Shown piece after piece: positions 33,447-42,279 of a stretch of DNA of 64,000 nt. The notes under the pieces were generated by a model. It was not told where the DNA came from and did not search any database. It saw only the letters and a list, made by a program, of their open reading frames with translations. The DNA comes from an uncultured Erythrobacter sp. (GTDB taxonomy: Bacteria > Pseudomonadota > Alphaproteobacteria > Sphingomonadales > Sphingomonadaceae): assembly GCF_947492365.1 (NCBI RefSeq), contig NZ_CANLMB010000001.1, forward strand, positions 1,302,001-1,366,000. Direction: 5' to 3'. Every line of letters starts with the position of its first letter. Position 1 is the stretch's first letter. The position numbers and the translations under genes are program-made.

Positions 33447-34324
33447 AGCCCCGCGCGCACCAGCCAATCATGAAACAGCCGCACCGGGCGCATTTCAAGC
33501 GCAGTCGGTTTGCACACGAACCAATAGCTGTAAGGGCTTTGCACTTCCGGCCCCGGCAGATTGACCAGCCTGTTATCGCCCGCTCGCAGCAAGTGATCGT
33601 CATGCATGATCGCAATGCCCAGCCCCTGCGCCGCCGCCTCCAGCATCAGCTGGCCGGAATCGTAATGATCGATTGCGGCGGGTTCCATATCGTCGAGGTG
33701 GTTCGCCTTTTTCCACTCCACAAAGCTTTCGGGTAGCTCATTGTGGATCAGGAAAGTCTGTTTCGCGAGACTGGCCGCGCTGACTTCGCCCACAACACTG
33801 GCCACGTCGCGCGAACAGATCGCGTGGACCAGATTGTGGTCGAGCCGCACGGCATGCAGCCCTGACGCCGGACCGCGCGACAGGATGATCGCGGCATCGA
33901 GCGTGTCGCCCACCCGGTCTTCCAGATGCGGCGCGGTGTCGATGTCGATATGCAGCAGCGGGTGCCGCTTGCGCAGCTCGCCCAAACGCGGGAACAGCCG
34001 CTGGCTCCCGAACATCGGCAGCACGCCCAGCCGCAAACGCAGCAGCGAGATATTGTCCGACTGGCTTTCCACCGCGCGAGTGAGCGATTCCAGATGCGGG
34101 TTCACCGCCTCGTAGAACGCCTGCCCCTCATCGGTCAGCTGCATTGACTGGCGCGCGCGGGTGAACAGCTTCTTGCCGACGAACTCTTCCAGATTGGTGA
34201 TCCGGCGCGAGAGAGCCGACGGGCTGAGCCCGATCTCTTCGGCCGCCGCGCGGGCAGAACCAAGACGCACCGTGCGCATGAATGCTTCGAGGGCGCGTAG
34301 CGGGGGAAGTCGGCGAGATGGCAT
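33443..34324 (-). CDS. LysR family transcriptional regulator (GcvA-like)
   Basis: 293 residues. The N-terminal winged HTH reads RRLPPLRALEAFMRTVRLGSARAAAEEIGLSPSALSRRITNLEEFVGKKLFTR, followed by a linker helix and a periplasmic-binding-like effector domain. The opening resembles GcvA-type regulators. The minus-strand neighbour upstream is more than 300 bp away and nothing is divergent to it at close range, so its target is not evident. Confidence 0.9.
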   Translation of the reverse strand: MPSRRLPPLRALEAFMRTVRLGSARAAAEEIGLSPSALSRRITNLEEFVGKKLFTRARQSMQLTDEGQAFYEAVNPHLESLTRAVESQSDNISLLRLRLGVLPMFGSQRLFPRLGELRKRHPLLHIDIDTAPHLEDRVGDTLDAAIILSRGPASGLHAVRLDHNLVHAICSRDVASVVGEVSAASLAKQTFLIHNELPESFVEWKKANHLDDMEPAAIDHYDSGQLMLEAAAQGLGIAIMHDDHLLRAGDNRLVNLPGPEVQSPYSYWFVCKPTALEMRPVRLFHDWLVRAGL

Positions 34325-34418
34325 AGTGCAGCTCCTGTTACACCGGAGCTACGCTGCGCGGAACCGAAAGGATGCAAAAAATTGAAGCATCACCGCAAAT
34401 AGCGGCGAATGCGCGCAA

Positions 34419-35375
34419 TTATTGCACCTCAGCGGGTGGAGCAGGCGGCTCTTCGCTGCCCGGCGCGTGGAGACGCAAGCGCTTCACATGCGTCTCGTCA
34501 CCCGCCGTAACCTCGATCCGCCAGCCGCTGGGATGCTCCAGCTTCGCGCCCACCGCCGGCACCGCTTCGGCCAGCACAAAGGCGAGCCCCCCCAGCGTAT
34601 CGACTGCCTCCTCGACCTCGCCAAGGCGCGGATCGACCACTTCGGCCACATCCTCCAGCTCAGCGCGGGCATCGCAGTCCCACATGCCCTCGCCAATCGG
34701 CACGATCAGCGCCTCGGCGGTTTCGTCATGCTCGTCCTCGATCTCGCCGACGATTTCCTCGACCAGATCCTCGATCGTGATGATCCCGTCCGTGCCTGAG
34801 AACTCGTCGAGCACAATCGCCAGATGCACCCTGCGCGTGCGCATATCGGCGAGCACATCGAGCGCGCCGCGCGATTGCGGGACATAGAGCGGCTGACGCA
34901 TCAGCACGGTCCAGTCGCGCGGCGGCGGCTTGTCGCTCACCAGCTCGGCAAACACGTCCTTGATATGGATCATCCCGATCACATCATCGAGCCGCTCACG
35001 ATAGACCGGCATGCGCGAATGGCCGTGCTCTGCGAATGTTGCAACCAGCGCATCCCATGACAGAGATGCATCCACCGCAACGATCTCTCCGCGCGGAACC
35101 GCGACATCATCGGCGTCGTGTTCTGAGAAGTGCAGGAGGTTGCGCAGCATCTGGCGCTCGACCGGCGAGAGGTCGCCATTGCTACTGCTGCCATCCGCGC
35201 TTTCGGAATCCTCGTTCTCGTCCTCGTGCTCGTCGATCACCTCTTCGAGCTGCGCGCGCAAAGAGCGATCGCCGTCACCGGCACCGACCAATTTCTTGAA
35301 AGCGGTCCCCAAACTGGTGAGGACCCCGCTGCTACTCTCCGCGTCTCCCGCGGCGGGTGTACTGGAATCGGGCAT
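34419..35375 (-). CDS. corC: CorC/HlyC family protein with tandem CBS domains
   Basis: 318 residues. The first about 65 are acidic and disordered. Then comes a CBS pair (SPVERQMLRNLLHFSEHDADDVAVPRGEIVAVD, GHSRMPVYRERLDDVIGMIHIKDVF, RTRRVHLAIVLDEFSGTDGIITIEDLVEEIVGEI), followed by a CorC-HlyC domain. There is no membrane domain, so this is the soluble CorC/YbeX type linked to Mg/Co efflux and, by genome context, to ribosome maturation. It directly follows ybeY (20 bp), the conserved ybeZ-ybeY-ybeX arrangement. Confidence 0.92.
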   Translation of the reverse strand: MPDSSTPAAGDAESSSGVLTSLGTAFKKLVGAGDGDRSLRAQLEEVIDEHEDENEDSESADGSSSNGDLSPVERQMLRNLLHFSEHDADDVAVPRGEIVAVDASLSWDALVATFAEHGHSRMPVYRERLDDVIGMIHIKDVFAELVSDKPPPRDWTVLMRQPLYVPQSRGALDVLADMRTRRVHLAIVLDEFSGTDGIITIEDLVEEIVGEIEDEHDETAEALIVPIGEGMWDCDARAELEDVAEVVDPRLGEVEEAVDTLGGLAFVLAEAVPAVGAKLEHPSGWRIEVTAGDETHVKRLRLHAPGSEEPPAPPAEVQ

Positions 35376-35394
35376 GGCCCTTTGTGATTACTCC

Positions 35395-35907
35395 TTAATG
35401 ATCACGATCACCATATGGGTCCGCAATACCCAGTTTTGCAAGTGCGGTTATCTCCAGAGCCTCCATTGCTTCGGCTTCTTCATCGGAATCGACATGATCA
35501 TAGCCTGCCAGATGGAGCAGACCGTGGATGACAAGGTGCGCGGCGTGGTGGTCTAGCGGGACGCCCTTGGCCTCCGCCTCGCGGGCGCAAGTCCCGTGAG
35601 CAAGCGCAATGTCACCGAGCATCTCCGGCGGACCTTCAGGCGCCAGATCGAGCAGCTCATCGCGCTCCAGCATCGGAAAGCTGAGCACATTGGTTGGCTT
35701 GTCACGCTCGCGCCATTCGCGGTTGAGCGCGTGAACCTCGGCGTCCGAGGTGAACAGCACGCTCACCGACAGACGCGGGTTCGCAAGCTCCGGCGCGACC
35801 TCGGCAGCGGCGCTGGCTGAGCGCTCAGCCAGCGCGCTCCAGCCCTTTGGCCACTCACCCGCAGGCCAGTCTTCGATGTCGCATTCAAGCTCCAAAGCGA
35901 ACCTCAT
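35395..35907 (-). CDS. ybeY: Endoribonuclease / rRNA maturation factor YbeY
   Basis: A metal-dependent RNase needed for 16S 3'-end maturation and ribosome quality control. The 170-residue product has NREWRERDKPTNVLSFPM and the zinc motif HxxxHxxxxxH in LVIHGLLHLAGYDHVDSDEEAEAME. It is normally cotranscribed with phoH, but here a 189-codon gene and 338 bp of non-coding DNA separate them. Confidence 0.95.
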   Translation of the reverse strand: MRFALELECDIEDWPAGEWPKGWSALAERSASAAAEVAPELANPRLSVSVLFTSDAEVHALNREWRERDKPTNVLSFPMLERDELLDLAPEGPPEMLGDIALAHGTCAREAEAKGVPLDHHAAHLVIHGLLHLAGYDHVDSDEEAEAMEALEITALAKLGIADPYGDRDH

Positions 35908-36245
35908 GATTACAGCGGCTTAACCGAGACATGGACCGCATGTTACACGGTCCTAAGATAAAAAACCGCAATCCAGCCAGCATCGGTTCGAAGCGCGCTC
36001 CTGCCGCGCGAAGAGAGATGCAGATTCGTTCAATCATTGCCCACTCGCCCTAGCCCGGATCAGGTCGCGTAGGAAAGCGGTCCATATTGAAACTACCGCC
36101 GCTCCGCAAGACACGCTTGTCCATCTCTCACTTGGTTCTGAAGGAGAGAGCCACGCAATCGCCAGGGAGCGGCAGGTGCGGGGGATGGCTTTTGACGAGT
36201 GGGGCAGGAGAGGAGGAAGTGGGGGATCGGGGGTGGGAGCGGACT
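35908..36245. other. Intergenic region without a recognised gene
   Basis: 338 bp between ybeY and the Tdi1-like gene, at a point where related genomes usually have ybeY close to phoH. Part (about 36160-36240) is very purine/G-rich (GGAGAGGAGGAAGTGGGGGATCGGGGG). It contains no ORF with a ribosome site. It looks like junction DNA of an insertion. Confidence 0.5.
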
Positions 36246-36815
36246 TTAGTCTGAGATTGTAATTTCGCTGATTGGAGTTCCCGGTGGCAAGCCCCTGACT
36301 TGCTCATGCAGTTGACCAGCGATGTGCAGCTTTACGACAAATGAAAGCTTGTGCATCTCTGCGACGTTCATCGTCCCACCAAATACGGGAGCAATTCTAA
36401 AATCGTAGCACTCGCCACTTTCTAGAATGAGACCTCGATTGCGAGCGCCGATCACTAGTGCTTCAAACAACATGCTATCTCTAGCTTCAACCTCTTGCAG
36501 ACGGACCGTTAGTTCAGCGAGAGAGTTGGCAGCCTTGGAAAGCTTACCATCGATAGTGTCAATTTGATGGATCACACCAACGACGTCGCGAAAGAAGACC
36601 TCTCCGAAAGCGGAAACGGCAATCGCAGTGAGGCCTGACAATGGCAACCACCGCCAGCCGTCGAGGGCACGCAAGATGTCCTCTTCGGGAACCTCAATGA
36701 ACAGATGGGCATTCTCAGGAGATCCTCCAATTGCAACTAGATCGATCGCCAAGTCGAGTTCTTGCTCATCCTCTTCGGAATCGGACTTTCCGCCGAACCA
36801 ATTTTTCCAACCCAT
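36246..36815 (-). CDS. Putative immunity-type protein (DUF1851/T6SS Tdi1 C-domain-like)
   Basis: A 189-residue soluble protein, less GC-rich than its neighbours. The segment DGWRWLPLSGLTAIAVSAFGEVFFRDVVGVIHQIDTIDGKLSKAANSLAELT has the layout of the Tdi1/DUF1851 C-terminal domain found in immunity proteins to type VI effectors (W-P-L, SAFGE-FF-D, xIDTxxGxL). That likeness is from memory and is moderate. The C-terminal half (RGLILESGECYDFRIAPVFGGTMNVAEMHKLSF) also fits SUKH/GAD-associated immunity families. No toxin gene is adjacent. It interrupts the conserved phoH-ybeY pair. Confidence 0.6.
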   Translation of the reverse strand: MGWKNWFGGKSDSEEDEQELDLAIDLVAIGGSPENAHLFIEVPEEDILRALDGWRWLPLSGLTAIAVSAFGEVFFRDVVGVIHQIDTIDGKLSKAANSLAELTVRLQEVEARDSMLFEALVIGARNRGLILESGECYDFRIAPVFGGTMNVAEMHKLSFVVKLHIAGQLHEQVRGLPPGTPISEITISD

Positions 36816-36914
36816 GACACCTCCGTGGGCTTTCTATGGACCGACTGGGCTATGTCCGCAAATGGGTCGCAAACCGCCCGTCCGCCCACCCCCGCAACCG
36901 CAAGAATAGCAGCC

Positions 36915-37976
36915 CTAGGCGTCCGGCCCCTCATAGGCCTCAACAATCCGCCCTACGATCGGGTGGCGGACCACGTCGGCGGCGGTGAAGCGGATGGTGC
37001 CGAAGCCGTCGACATGTTCCAGCTTGTCCACTGCATCGGCAAGCCCGCTCATCCGGTCGCCGCCGGGAATGTCGACCTGGCGCGGATCGCCGCAAATCAC
37101 CATCCGGCTGTTCTGGCCAAAACGGGTGAGGAACATCTTCATCTGCTCGCGCGTCGTGTTTTGCGCTTCGTCGAGAATCACAAAAGCGTCAGCGAGTGTG
37201 CGACCGCGCATAAAGGCAATCGGAGCGATCTCGATCTCGCCGCTTTCGATCCGCCGCTCGACCTGCTCGGGCGGCATGCAATCATAGAGCGCGTCGTAGA
37301 GCGGGCGCAGATAGGGATCGACCTTGTCCTTCATATCGCCGGGCAGAAAGCCGAGCTTCTCCCCTGCCTCCACTGCCGGACGCGAGAGGATCAGGCGCTG
37401 GACGCTGCCGGTCATCAACTGGCTGACCGCCTGCGCGACCGCGAGATAGGTCTTGCCCGTCCCCGCCGGACCCAGCGCGAAGATGATATCGTCGCGCACA
37501 AGGCTGCGCATATAGGTGATCTGGGTGGCCGAGCGCGGCACAATCGTCTTGCGCCGCGTGCGGATCATGATCGGCGGCTCTTCCTTCTCGCCGCTGATAA
37601 TCCCCTCCAAAGTCGGCTCGTTCGACATTGCGATCAGCGATTCGATCGCCCCGCTGTCGAGGTCCTGCCCCTGCGCAAGCCGGTCATACATGGTGTTGAG
37701 CGTCTCGCGCGCCCGCGCCACGGCATCCTCCGGCCCCTCGATCAGGATCTGGTCGCCGCGCGCATGGATATAGACGCCCAGCCGGTTTTCGACCTGAACC
37801 AGATTGGCATCGAATTGTCCGAACAGCGCGTTCAGCAGCGACTGGTTTTCAAAACTCAGCTCGACCTGCGCGCGCGTGACTTCAGCGGGATTGCCCGAAA
37901 CATCGTTGATCGCTTCGGGAAGGGCAGCGGGATCAATCGCGCCCTCATGCTTCGGCTTGTGTGCTTTGCGGCCCAT
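36915..37976 (-). CDS. phoH: PhoH family ATPase (YbeZ)
   Basis: A 353-residue PhoH/YbeZ protein, an ATPase that works with YbeY in rRNA processing. There is an N-terminal KH-like region and a P-loop NTPase with Walker A FALGPAGTGKTYLAV, then LILSRPAVEAGEKLGFLPGD and Walker B AFVILDEAQNTT. GDPRQVDIP and the C-terminal RHPIVGRIVEAYE follow. It belongs to the miaB-phoH-ybeY-corC run on the minus strand, interrupted on both sides by single inserted genes. Confidence 0.95.
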   Translation of the reverse strand: MGRKAHKPKHEGAIDPAALPEAINDVSGNPAEVTRAQVELSFENQSLLNALFGQFDANLVQVENRLGVYIHARGDQILIEGPEDAVARARETLNTMYDRLAQGQDLDSGAIESLIAMSNEPTLEGIISGEKEEPPIMIRTRRKTIVPRSATQITYMRSLVRDDIIFALGPAGTGKTYLAVAQAVSQLMTGSVQRLILSRPAVEAGEKLGFLPGDMKDKVDPYLRPLYDALYDCMPPEQVERRIESGEIEIAPIAFMRGRTLADAFVILDEAQNTTREQMKMFLTRFGQNSRMVICGDPRQVDIPGGDRMSGLADAVDKLEHVDGFGTIRFTAADVVRHPIVGRIVEAYEGPDA

Positions 37977-38125
37977 AAATTCCTTTGCGTCTGGCCCCGG
38001 GAAAGGGCGTCACCACCGAGTCGGAAGGTTAGGCTTCCACCGCGTTATGGCAAGTTCGGTAGGGCTGCGTGGCTGGGGATTGTGGTCTGATTGAAACCTT
38101 TCAGTGACAGGTCTAGTCTTTGCGC

Positions 38126-38656
38126 ATGACCCGAAACCTGCTGCTTGCTCTCATCGCCTTGCCTCTTCTCAACGCTTGCAGCCAAGAGCCGGAGCAAGCG
38201 CCTGTCACTCCAGAATTGGCCGACGAGGCGACAGAGCCTGAACTACCTCAGGCAATCGCAAGTCTCGTCCGGACGGAATTCGAAGGGGTCGAGACGCTTA
38301 CATTTCGATCCGGTCATGCTGACCTGAACAATGACGGGCAGGATGAGTGGCTCGTTTCTATTGTCGGGCCGGGAGTGTGCGGAAGCGGCGGCTGTCCGCT
38401 TCGAATTTTTCAGATCACGCAGGACGGGATCGAGACGAAAAGCAAGCTCTCGGTGACCAAATGGCCAATCGGCTTGTATGATAGTGAAACCAATGGCTGG
38501 CGTGACCTTGCTGTCGCGGTTGGCGGCGGCGGGCTCGAATACACGATTATGAAAGTGCCGCATGACGGGACGACCTATCCCTTCAATCCGACCATGCCTC
38601 CAGCCGAACCAAGCTCCGATGAGTACACGACGATAATCGCGCAGCCCGCTATGTGA
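38126..38656 (+). CDS. Hypothetical lipoprotein with a Ca-binding-like repeat
   Basis: A 176-residue lipoprotein: MTRNLLLALIALPLLNAC is the signal (lipobox LNAC), followed by an acidic/Pro linker. Then come FRSGHADLNNDGQDEWLVSIVGPGVCGSGGCPLRIFQI and GWRDLAVAVGGGGLEY, which look like an FG-GAP/VCBS-type DxNNDG motif and a Cys pair. Such proteins are common in sphingomonads with no known role. It is transcribed against its neighbours, between phoH and miaB, and ends 4 bp from the miaB stop. Confidence 0.72.
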   Translation: MTRNLLLALIALPLLNACSQEPEQAPVTPELADEATEPELPQAIASLVRTEFEGVETLTFRSGHADLNNDGQDEWLVSIVGPGVCGSGGCPLRIFQITQDGIETKSKLSVTKWPIGLYDSETNGWRDLAVAVGGGGLEYTIMKVPHDGTTYPFNPTMPPAEPSSDEYTTIIAQPAM

Positions 38657-38660
38657 GAGA

Positions 38661-40001
38661 TCACGCGTCGGCGCGGCTTTTCACGACGCCCATCAGCGAG
38701 TTTCCGCCCGCTTCGACGAGGTCGCATTCGACCATATCGCCGATTGCCGCCTCGTCATTGAACCACACGCTTTGCAGCCATGGCGATTTGCCCAGCCATT
38801 GGCCTTCATGCTTGCCCTTGCGCTCGACGAGGACCTTGCAGCTTTTGCCGACGCTGGCGGCGTTGAAGGCGAGTTGGTCGCGGTTGATCCGTTCCTGCAG
38901 GCGCTGGAGGCGTTCGTCCATCACCTCTTTGGCGATCTGGTTGTCCATGCTCGCGGCGGGCGTGCCGGGGCGCGGGGAATATTTGAAGCTGTAGGCCTGC
39001 GCGTAGCGGACCTCGTCCACGATGCTGAGCGTGTCCTCGAACTCCGCCTCTGTCTCACCGGGGAAGCCGACGATAAAGTCGCCTGACAGCGCGATATCGG
39101 GGCGCACATCGCGGAACCGTTCGAGCAGTTTGAGATAGCTCTCTGCATTGTGCGAGCGGTTCATCGCTTTCAGCACGCGGTCATTGCCCGATTGCACCGG
39201 CAAATGGAGGTAAGGCATCAGCTGCTCGACCTCGCCATGCGCGGCGATCAGCGCGTCGTCCATGTCGTTGGGGTGGCTGGTTGTGTAGCGGATGCGCTCC
39301 AGCCCATCGAGTTTTGCAAGCGCGTGGATCAGCTGGCCCAGCCCTGCGACGCGCCCCTTGTCATCCTCGCCGCGCCATGCATTCACGTTCTGGCCCAGCA
39401 GCGTGATCTCGCGCGCACCGGCTTCGATCAGCTTGCGAGCTTCGTCCAACAAATCGCTGTAAGGCCGCGATATTTCAGCGCCGCGCGTATAGGGCACCAC
39501 GCAATAGGTGCAGAACTTGTCGCACCCTTCCTGCACGGTGAGGAAGGCTGTGGGAGAGCGCCGCTTGCGCTTTGGCAGCGAGTCAAATTTCGCAATTGCG
39601 GGCATGTCGGTGTCGGTCGCGCGCTCGCCCTTCACCGCTCTGTCCAGCATCTCGGGAAGCCGGTGATAGGCCTGCGGGCCGACCACCATGGAGACCGCAG
39701 GAGCGCGGGTCATGATCTCTTCGCCCTCGGCCTGCGCGACGCAGCCGGCGACCGCGATCATCGGTGCCTTTTCCTGCGTCTTGCCTTTGGTCAGACGGCC
39801 AATGTCGGAGTAGATCTTCTCCGCTGCTTTCTCGCGGATATGGCAGGTGTTGAGCACCACCAGATCGGCATCCTCACCCTCAGGCGCGGGCGTGATGCCC
39901 TTCTCCGCCAGCAGCTCGCCCATACGCTCGCCATCATAGACGTTCATCTGGCAGCCGAAGCTCTTGACCCTGTAGGTCTTGGGGGGAGTGGTGGGTTTCA
40001 T
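38661..40001 (-). CDS. miaB: tRNA-2-methylthio-N6-dimethylallyladenosine synthase
   Basis: A radical-SAM methylthiotransferase acting on i6A37 of tRNA. The 446-residue product has the three UPF0004 cysteines (FGCQMN, NTCHIR, AGCVAQ) binding the auxiliary cluster and the radical-SAM CxxxCxxC in EGCDKFCTYCVVPYTRG. It also has LLGQNVNAW and a C-terminal TRAM domain. Complete and of normal length. Confidence 0.97.
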   Translation of the reverse strand: MKPTTPPKTYRVKSFGCQMNVYDGERMGELLAEKGITPAPEGEDADLVVLNTCHIREKAAEKIYSDIGRLTKGKTQEKAPMIAVAGCVAQAEGEEIMTRAPAVSMVVGPQAYHRLPEMLDRAVKGERATDTDMPAIAKFDSLPKRKRRSPTAFLTVQEGCDKFCTYCVVPYTRGAEISRPYSDLLDEARKLIEAGAREITLLGQNVNAWRGEDDKGRVAGLGQLIHALAKLDGLERIRYTTSHPNDMDDALIAAHGEVEQLMPYLHLPVQSGNDRVLKAMNRSHNAESYLKLLERFRDVRPDIALSGDFIVGFPGETEAEFEDTLSIVDEVRYAQAYSFKYSPRPGTPAASMDNQIAKEVMDERLQRLQERINRDQLAFNAASVGKSCKVLVERKGKHEGQWLGKSPWLQSVWFNDEAAIGDMVECDLVEAGGNSLMGVVKSRADA

Positions 40002-40039
40002 GGAGGGGCGCGTTTAGCGGTGAATTGGTTGGGGTTCAA

Positions 40040-40960
40040 TCACCCGTCATCGCGAGGCCGCCGCCCCTGATGCACACACGGCTCCAGCTGGCGGAAACCG
40101 GGGCCGGGATGGACCTTGCCGGCCGGGCCGCATTCGACCATCGGCTTGGAAATGCCCTGCGCGGCCACCATCGCATGCGCATCCTTGCTGCGATAGGCGG
40201 CGATCCAGGTGATGCAATCGGCGAGCAGGCGAATGCGGTGTTTGGTGAAAGTGCCGTTTTGCGGGCCGCAATTGATCGTGAAGACCTCGGCAGCGGGCGC
40301 TGCGTCATAGCGGGCAAAGCGGCGCAAGACCTCTCCGCGTTCGTTGAAGACGGTGCGCTGCGTGTCATTGGTCATGCCGTCGCCGCCGTAAAAGGGCGAG
40401 GTGTTGAACATATAGGCGCGCACTTCGGGGTTCTGGATCGAGACTTCGGTTGCCAGCGCCCCGCCGAGCGAGTGACCGGTCACGATCCACGGAATGTCAT
40501 CATCAAACCGCGCGCTTTCGGTCTCGAACGCGGCGAGCGCGAGTTCGATCTGGTCGCTGCGAAGCGTGCCGTAGAATATATCGCTGAACCCGTCGAAATC
40601 GGTCCCGCGAAAGGCGAGAATGCGGGCGATAGGCTTGCGTGTCGGATCATATTGGTCGTGCGCAAACTGCTCGAACAGCTCATAGCCAAAGCCTTTTTCC
40701 GCCGCGTCGTCAGGGATCGGTGTTTTCTCAAGCGGCTCCAGCATCGGCAGCGGCCACGCATAGAGATCATTGTCGCCCGTATAGGCCTGCGTCGCCGCAA
40801 CCGCATAGGGAAACGCATCCTGTGCCGCATCGCCAACAAACGCACACCACCCCCCGGCCTCCGACCGGCACGGCGAGCGCGATTGCGAAATGTCGGGATA
40901 TGTCGCGCAGGCGGAAAGGGTGAGGAGAAGAATGATTGCAATCTTACGTGGAGCAATCAT
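40040..40960 (-). CDS. Lipase family lipoprotein (class 3 type)
   Basis: A 306-residue alpha/beta hydrolase with a lipoprotein signal, MIAPRKIAIILLLTLSAC. RILAFRGTDFDGFSDIFYG and the nucleophile elbow WIVTGHSLGGALATEV (Ser in GHSLGG) identify the lipase_3 group; the oxyanion-loop RGTD is typical. The catalytic Asp is probably in the region VFTINCGPQNG, and the final His is harder to place (KHRIRLLADC). Its ATG overlaps the stop of the upstream TIGR02391 gene by 4 bp, so the two are one transcriptional unit. Confidence 0.82.
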   Translation of the reverse strand: MIAPRKIAIILLLTLSACATYPDISQSRSPCRSEAGGWCAFVGDAAQDAFPYAVAATQAYTGDNDLYAWPLPMLEPLEKTPIPDDAAEKGFGYELFEQFAHDQYDPTRKPIARILAFRGTDFDGFSDIFYGTLRSDQIELALAAFETESARFDDDIPWIVTGHSLGGALATEVSIQNPEVRAYMFNTSPFYGGDGMTNDTQRTVFNERGEVLRRFARYDAAPAAEVFTINCGPQNGTFTKHRIRLLADCITWIAAYRSKDAHAMVAAQGISKPMVECGPAGKVHPGPGFRQLEPCVHQGRRPRDDG

Positions 40961-41712
40961 TGGTTGTTCGCATTCGCTCCGTTGATGTCCTCGCCAACGA
41001 CCGTCGAACCGTCGAGGATTCGGCCAAGAAATGACATTAGCATGAGCACATGAACGGCATATTCTTCATCGTATGGTTGCTCGCCATGTGCATGAGGATT
41101 TCGTACAAATGCTCTCCAACCTTGCATGAGCAAAAGGGCTCCTCGCTGCCGATTTCGATTAGTCTCATTGTCGAGATCACTAGGCACCATAAGAACGGGC
41201 TCATTGGGTGAGAAAACTCGACCAATCTCTCCATCGCTGTCGTTTTCCGCGCCGGACTTTCGAGTAAATTGGGTCGCAAGTGCGGTACAGCAAGCCACAA
41301 TCAAATCGTGATAATTAGGTTGGTCAGCTTGCTCAGCAAGCTCGACACGTGCCCTAAATTCAGGATGCAAAAACCGATCGAACGAACCAGCATCAGTTAC
41401 TTGCATTTCCTTGGCGAACATCTCAGCCTTTGCCAGAAGGTCAGGCACGTCGTGCAGGACGATATCGAACCAGTCATTCTGTTCGCAGAAATATATATGA
41501 CGGCCTAAGTCGTCTATGCGGCTATTAGGGAATTCCTGAGGTAGAGCCGCTCTAATTGCGCCCAGATGATTCGACATCGCGTCGCGAAGCGCATTTCTCG
41601 TCAGCTCAGCGCCATAGTCTTCGGGATTGCGTATTGCCATCCCTGCAAGCTGGATCAGTTTACGACCATGCTCGGAGATTAGTGCCAAGAACTGAGCCGA
41701 CTGATTTGGCAC
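40957..41712 (-). CDS. TIGR02391 family (Ymh-like) protein
   Basis: 251 residues from a GTG start, less GC-rich than neighbours. The C-terminal part RQRGALLLMQGWRAFVRNPHAHGEQPYDEEYAVHVLMLMSFLGRILD matches the TIGR02391/Ymh domain, found in many phage-linked and defence-linked proteins; its RNPxAH core is HEPN-like. The N-terminal half is helical with no family I recognise. It is translationally coupled to the lipase lipoprotein downstream. A role in phage defence is a hypothesis from domain company only. Confidence 0.68.
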   Translation of the reverse strand: MPNQSAQFLALISEHGRKLIQLAGMAIRNPEDYGAELTRNALRDAMSNHLGAIRAALPQEFPNSRIDDLGRHIYFCEQNDWFDIVLHDVPDLLAKAEMFAKEMQVTDAGSFDRFLHPEFRARVELAEQADQPNYHDLIVACCTALATQFTRKSGAENDSDGEIGRVFSPNEPVLMVPSDLDNETNRNRQRGALLLMQGWRAFVRNPHAHGEQPYDEEYAVHVLMLMSFLGRILDGSTVVGEDINGANANNQ

Positions 41713-41718
41713 GACTAC

Positions 41719-42180
41719 TTACCCTACGCTCGCCTTGACAATCTTGCCCGGTGCCTGCGGCGGCTCGCCCTTCGGCAGAGCGTGGACGTGTTCCATGCCG
41801 CTCTCGACCTGGCCCCAGACGGTGTATTGGCCGTCGAGGAAGTGGGCATCTTCGAAGCAGATGAAGAATTGCGAGTTCGCGCTGTCGGGCATTTGCGAGC
41901 GGGCCATCGAGCAGGTGCCTTCGACATGCGGCTCGGCGTTGAACTCGGCCTTGAGGTCAGGCTTTTCGCTGCCGCCCATCCCGGTGCCGGTCGGGTCGCC
42001 GCCCTGCGCCATGAAGCCCGGGATCACGCGGTGGAACACCACGCCATCGTAAAAGCCTTCGCTGGCAAGCTCCGAAATCCGCGCGACGTGGCCGGGGGCC
42101 AGATCGGGGCGCAGTTTGATGACTACGTCCTTGCCCTCGCCATCTCCGGTGTCGAGCGTGAAAGTGAGCTTGTCGGCCAT
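41719..42180 (-). CDS. ppiB: Peptidyl-prolyl cis-trans isomerase, cyclophilin type
   Basis: A 153-residue cytoplasmic cyclophilin without a signal peptide. FYDGVVFHRVIPGFMAQGGDPTGTGMGG has the catalytic Arg and the FMxQGGD core. FNAEPHVEGTCSMARSQMPDSANSQFFICFEDAHFLDGQYTVWGQVESGMEHV covers the remaining active-site residues, with Tyr-Thr-Val-Trp as in bacterial PPIases. The ATG at 42180 has AGGAGAA upstream. Homologues act as general folding catalysts. Confidence 0.94.
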   Translation of the reverse strand: MADKLTFTLDTGDGEGKDVVIKLRPDLAPGHVARISELASEGFYDGVVFHRVIPGFMAQGGDPTGTGMGGSEKPDLKAEFNAEPHVEGTCSMARSQMPDSANSQFFICFEDAHFLDGQYTVWGQVESGMEHVHALPKGEPPQAPGKIVKASVG

Positions 42181-42279
42181 TTGAAATTCTCCTGATGTTT
42201 GGCCGAGCGATATAGAGAATTGTGAGCGGGTGTCACCCTCCACCTTGCTTTTCGTGCACCCCTGCCTAGACCGCTTCTC

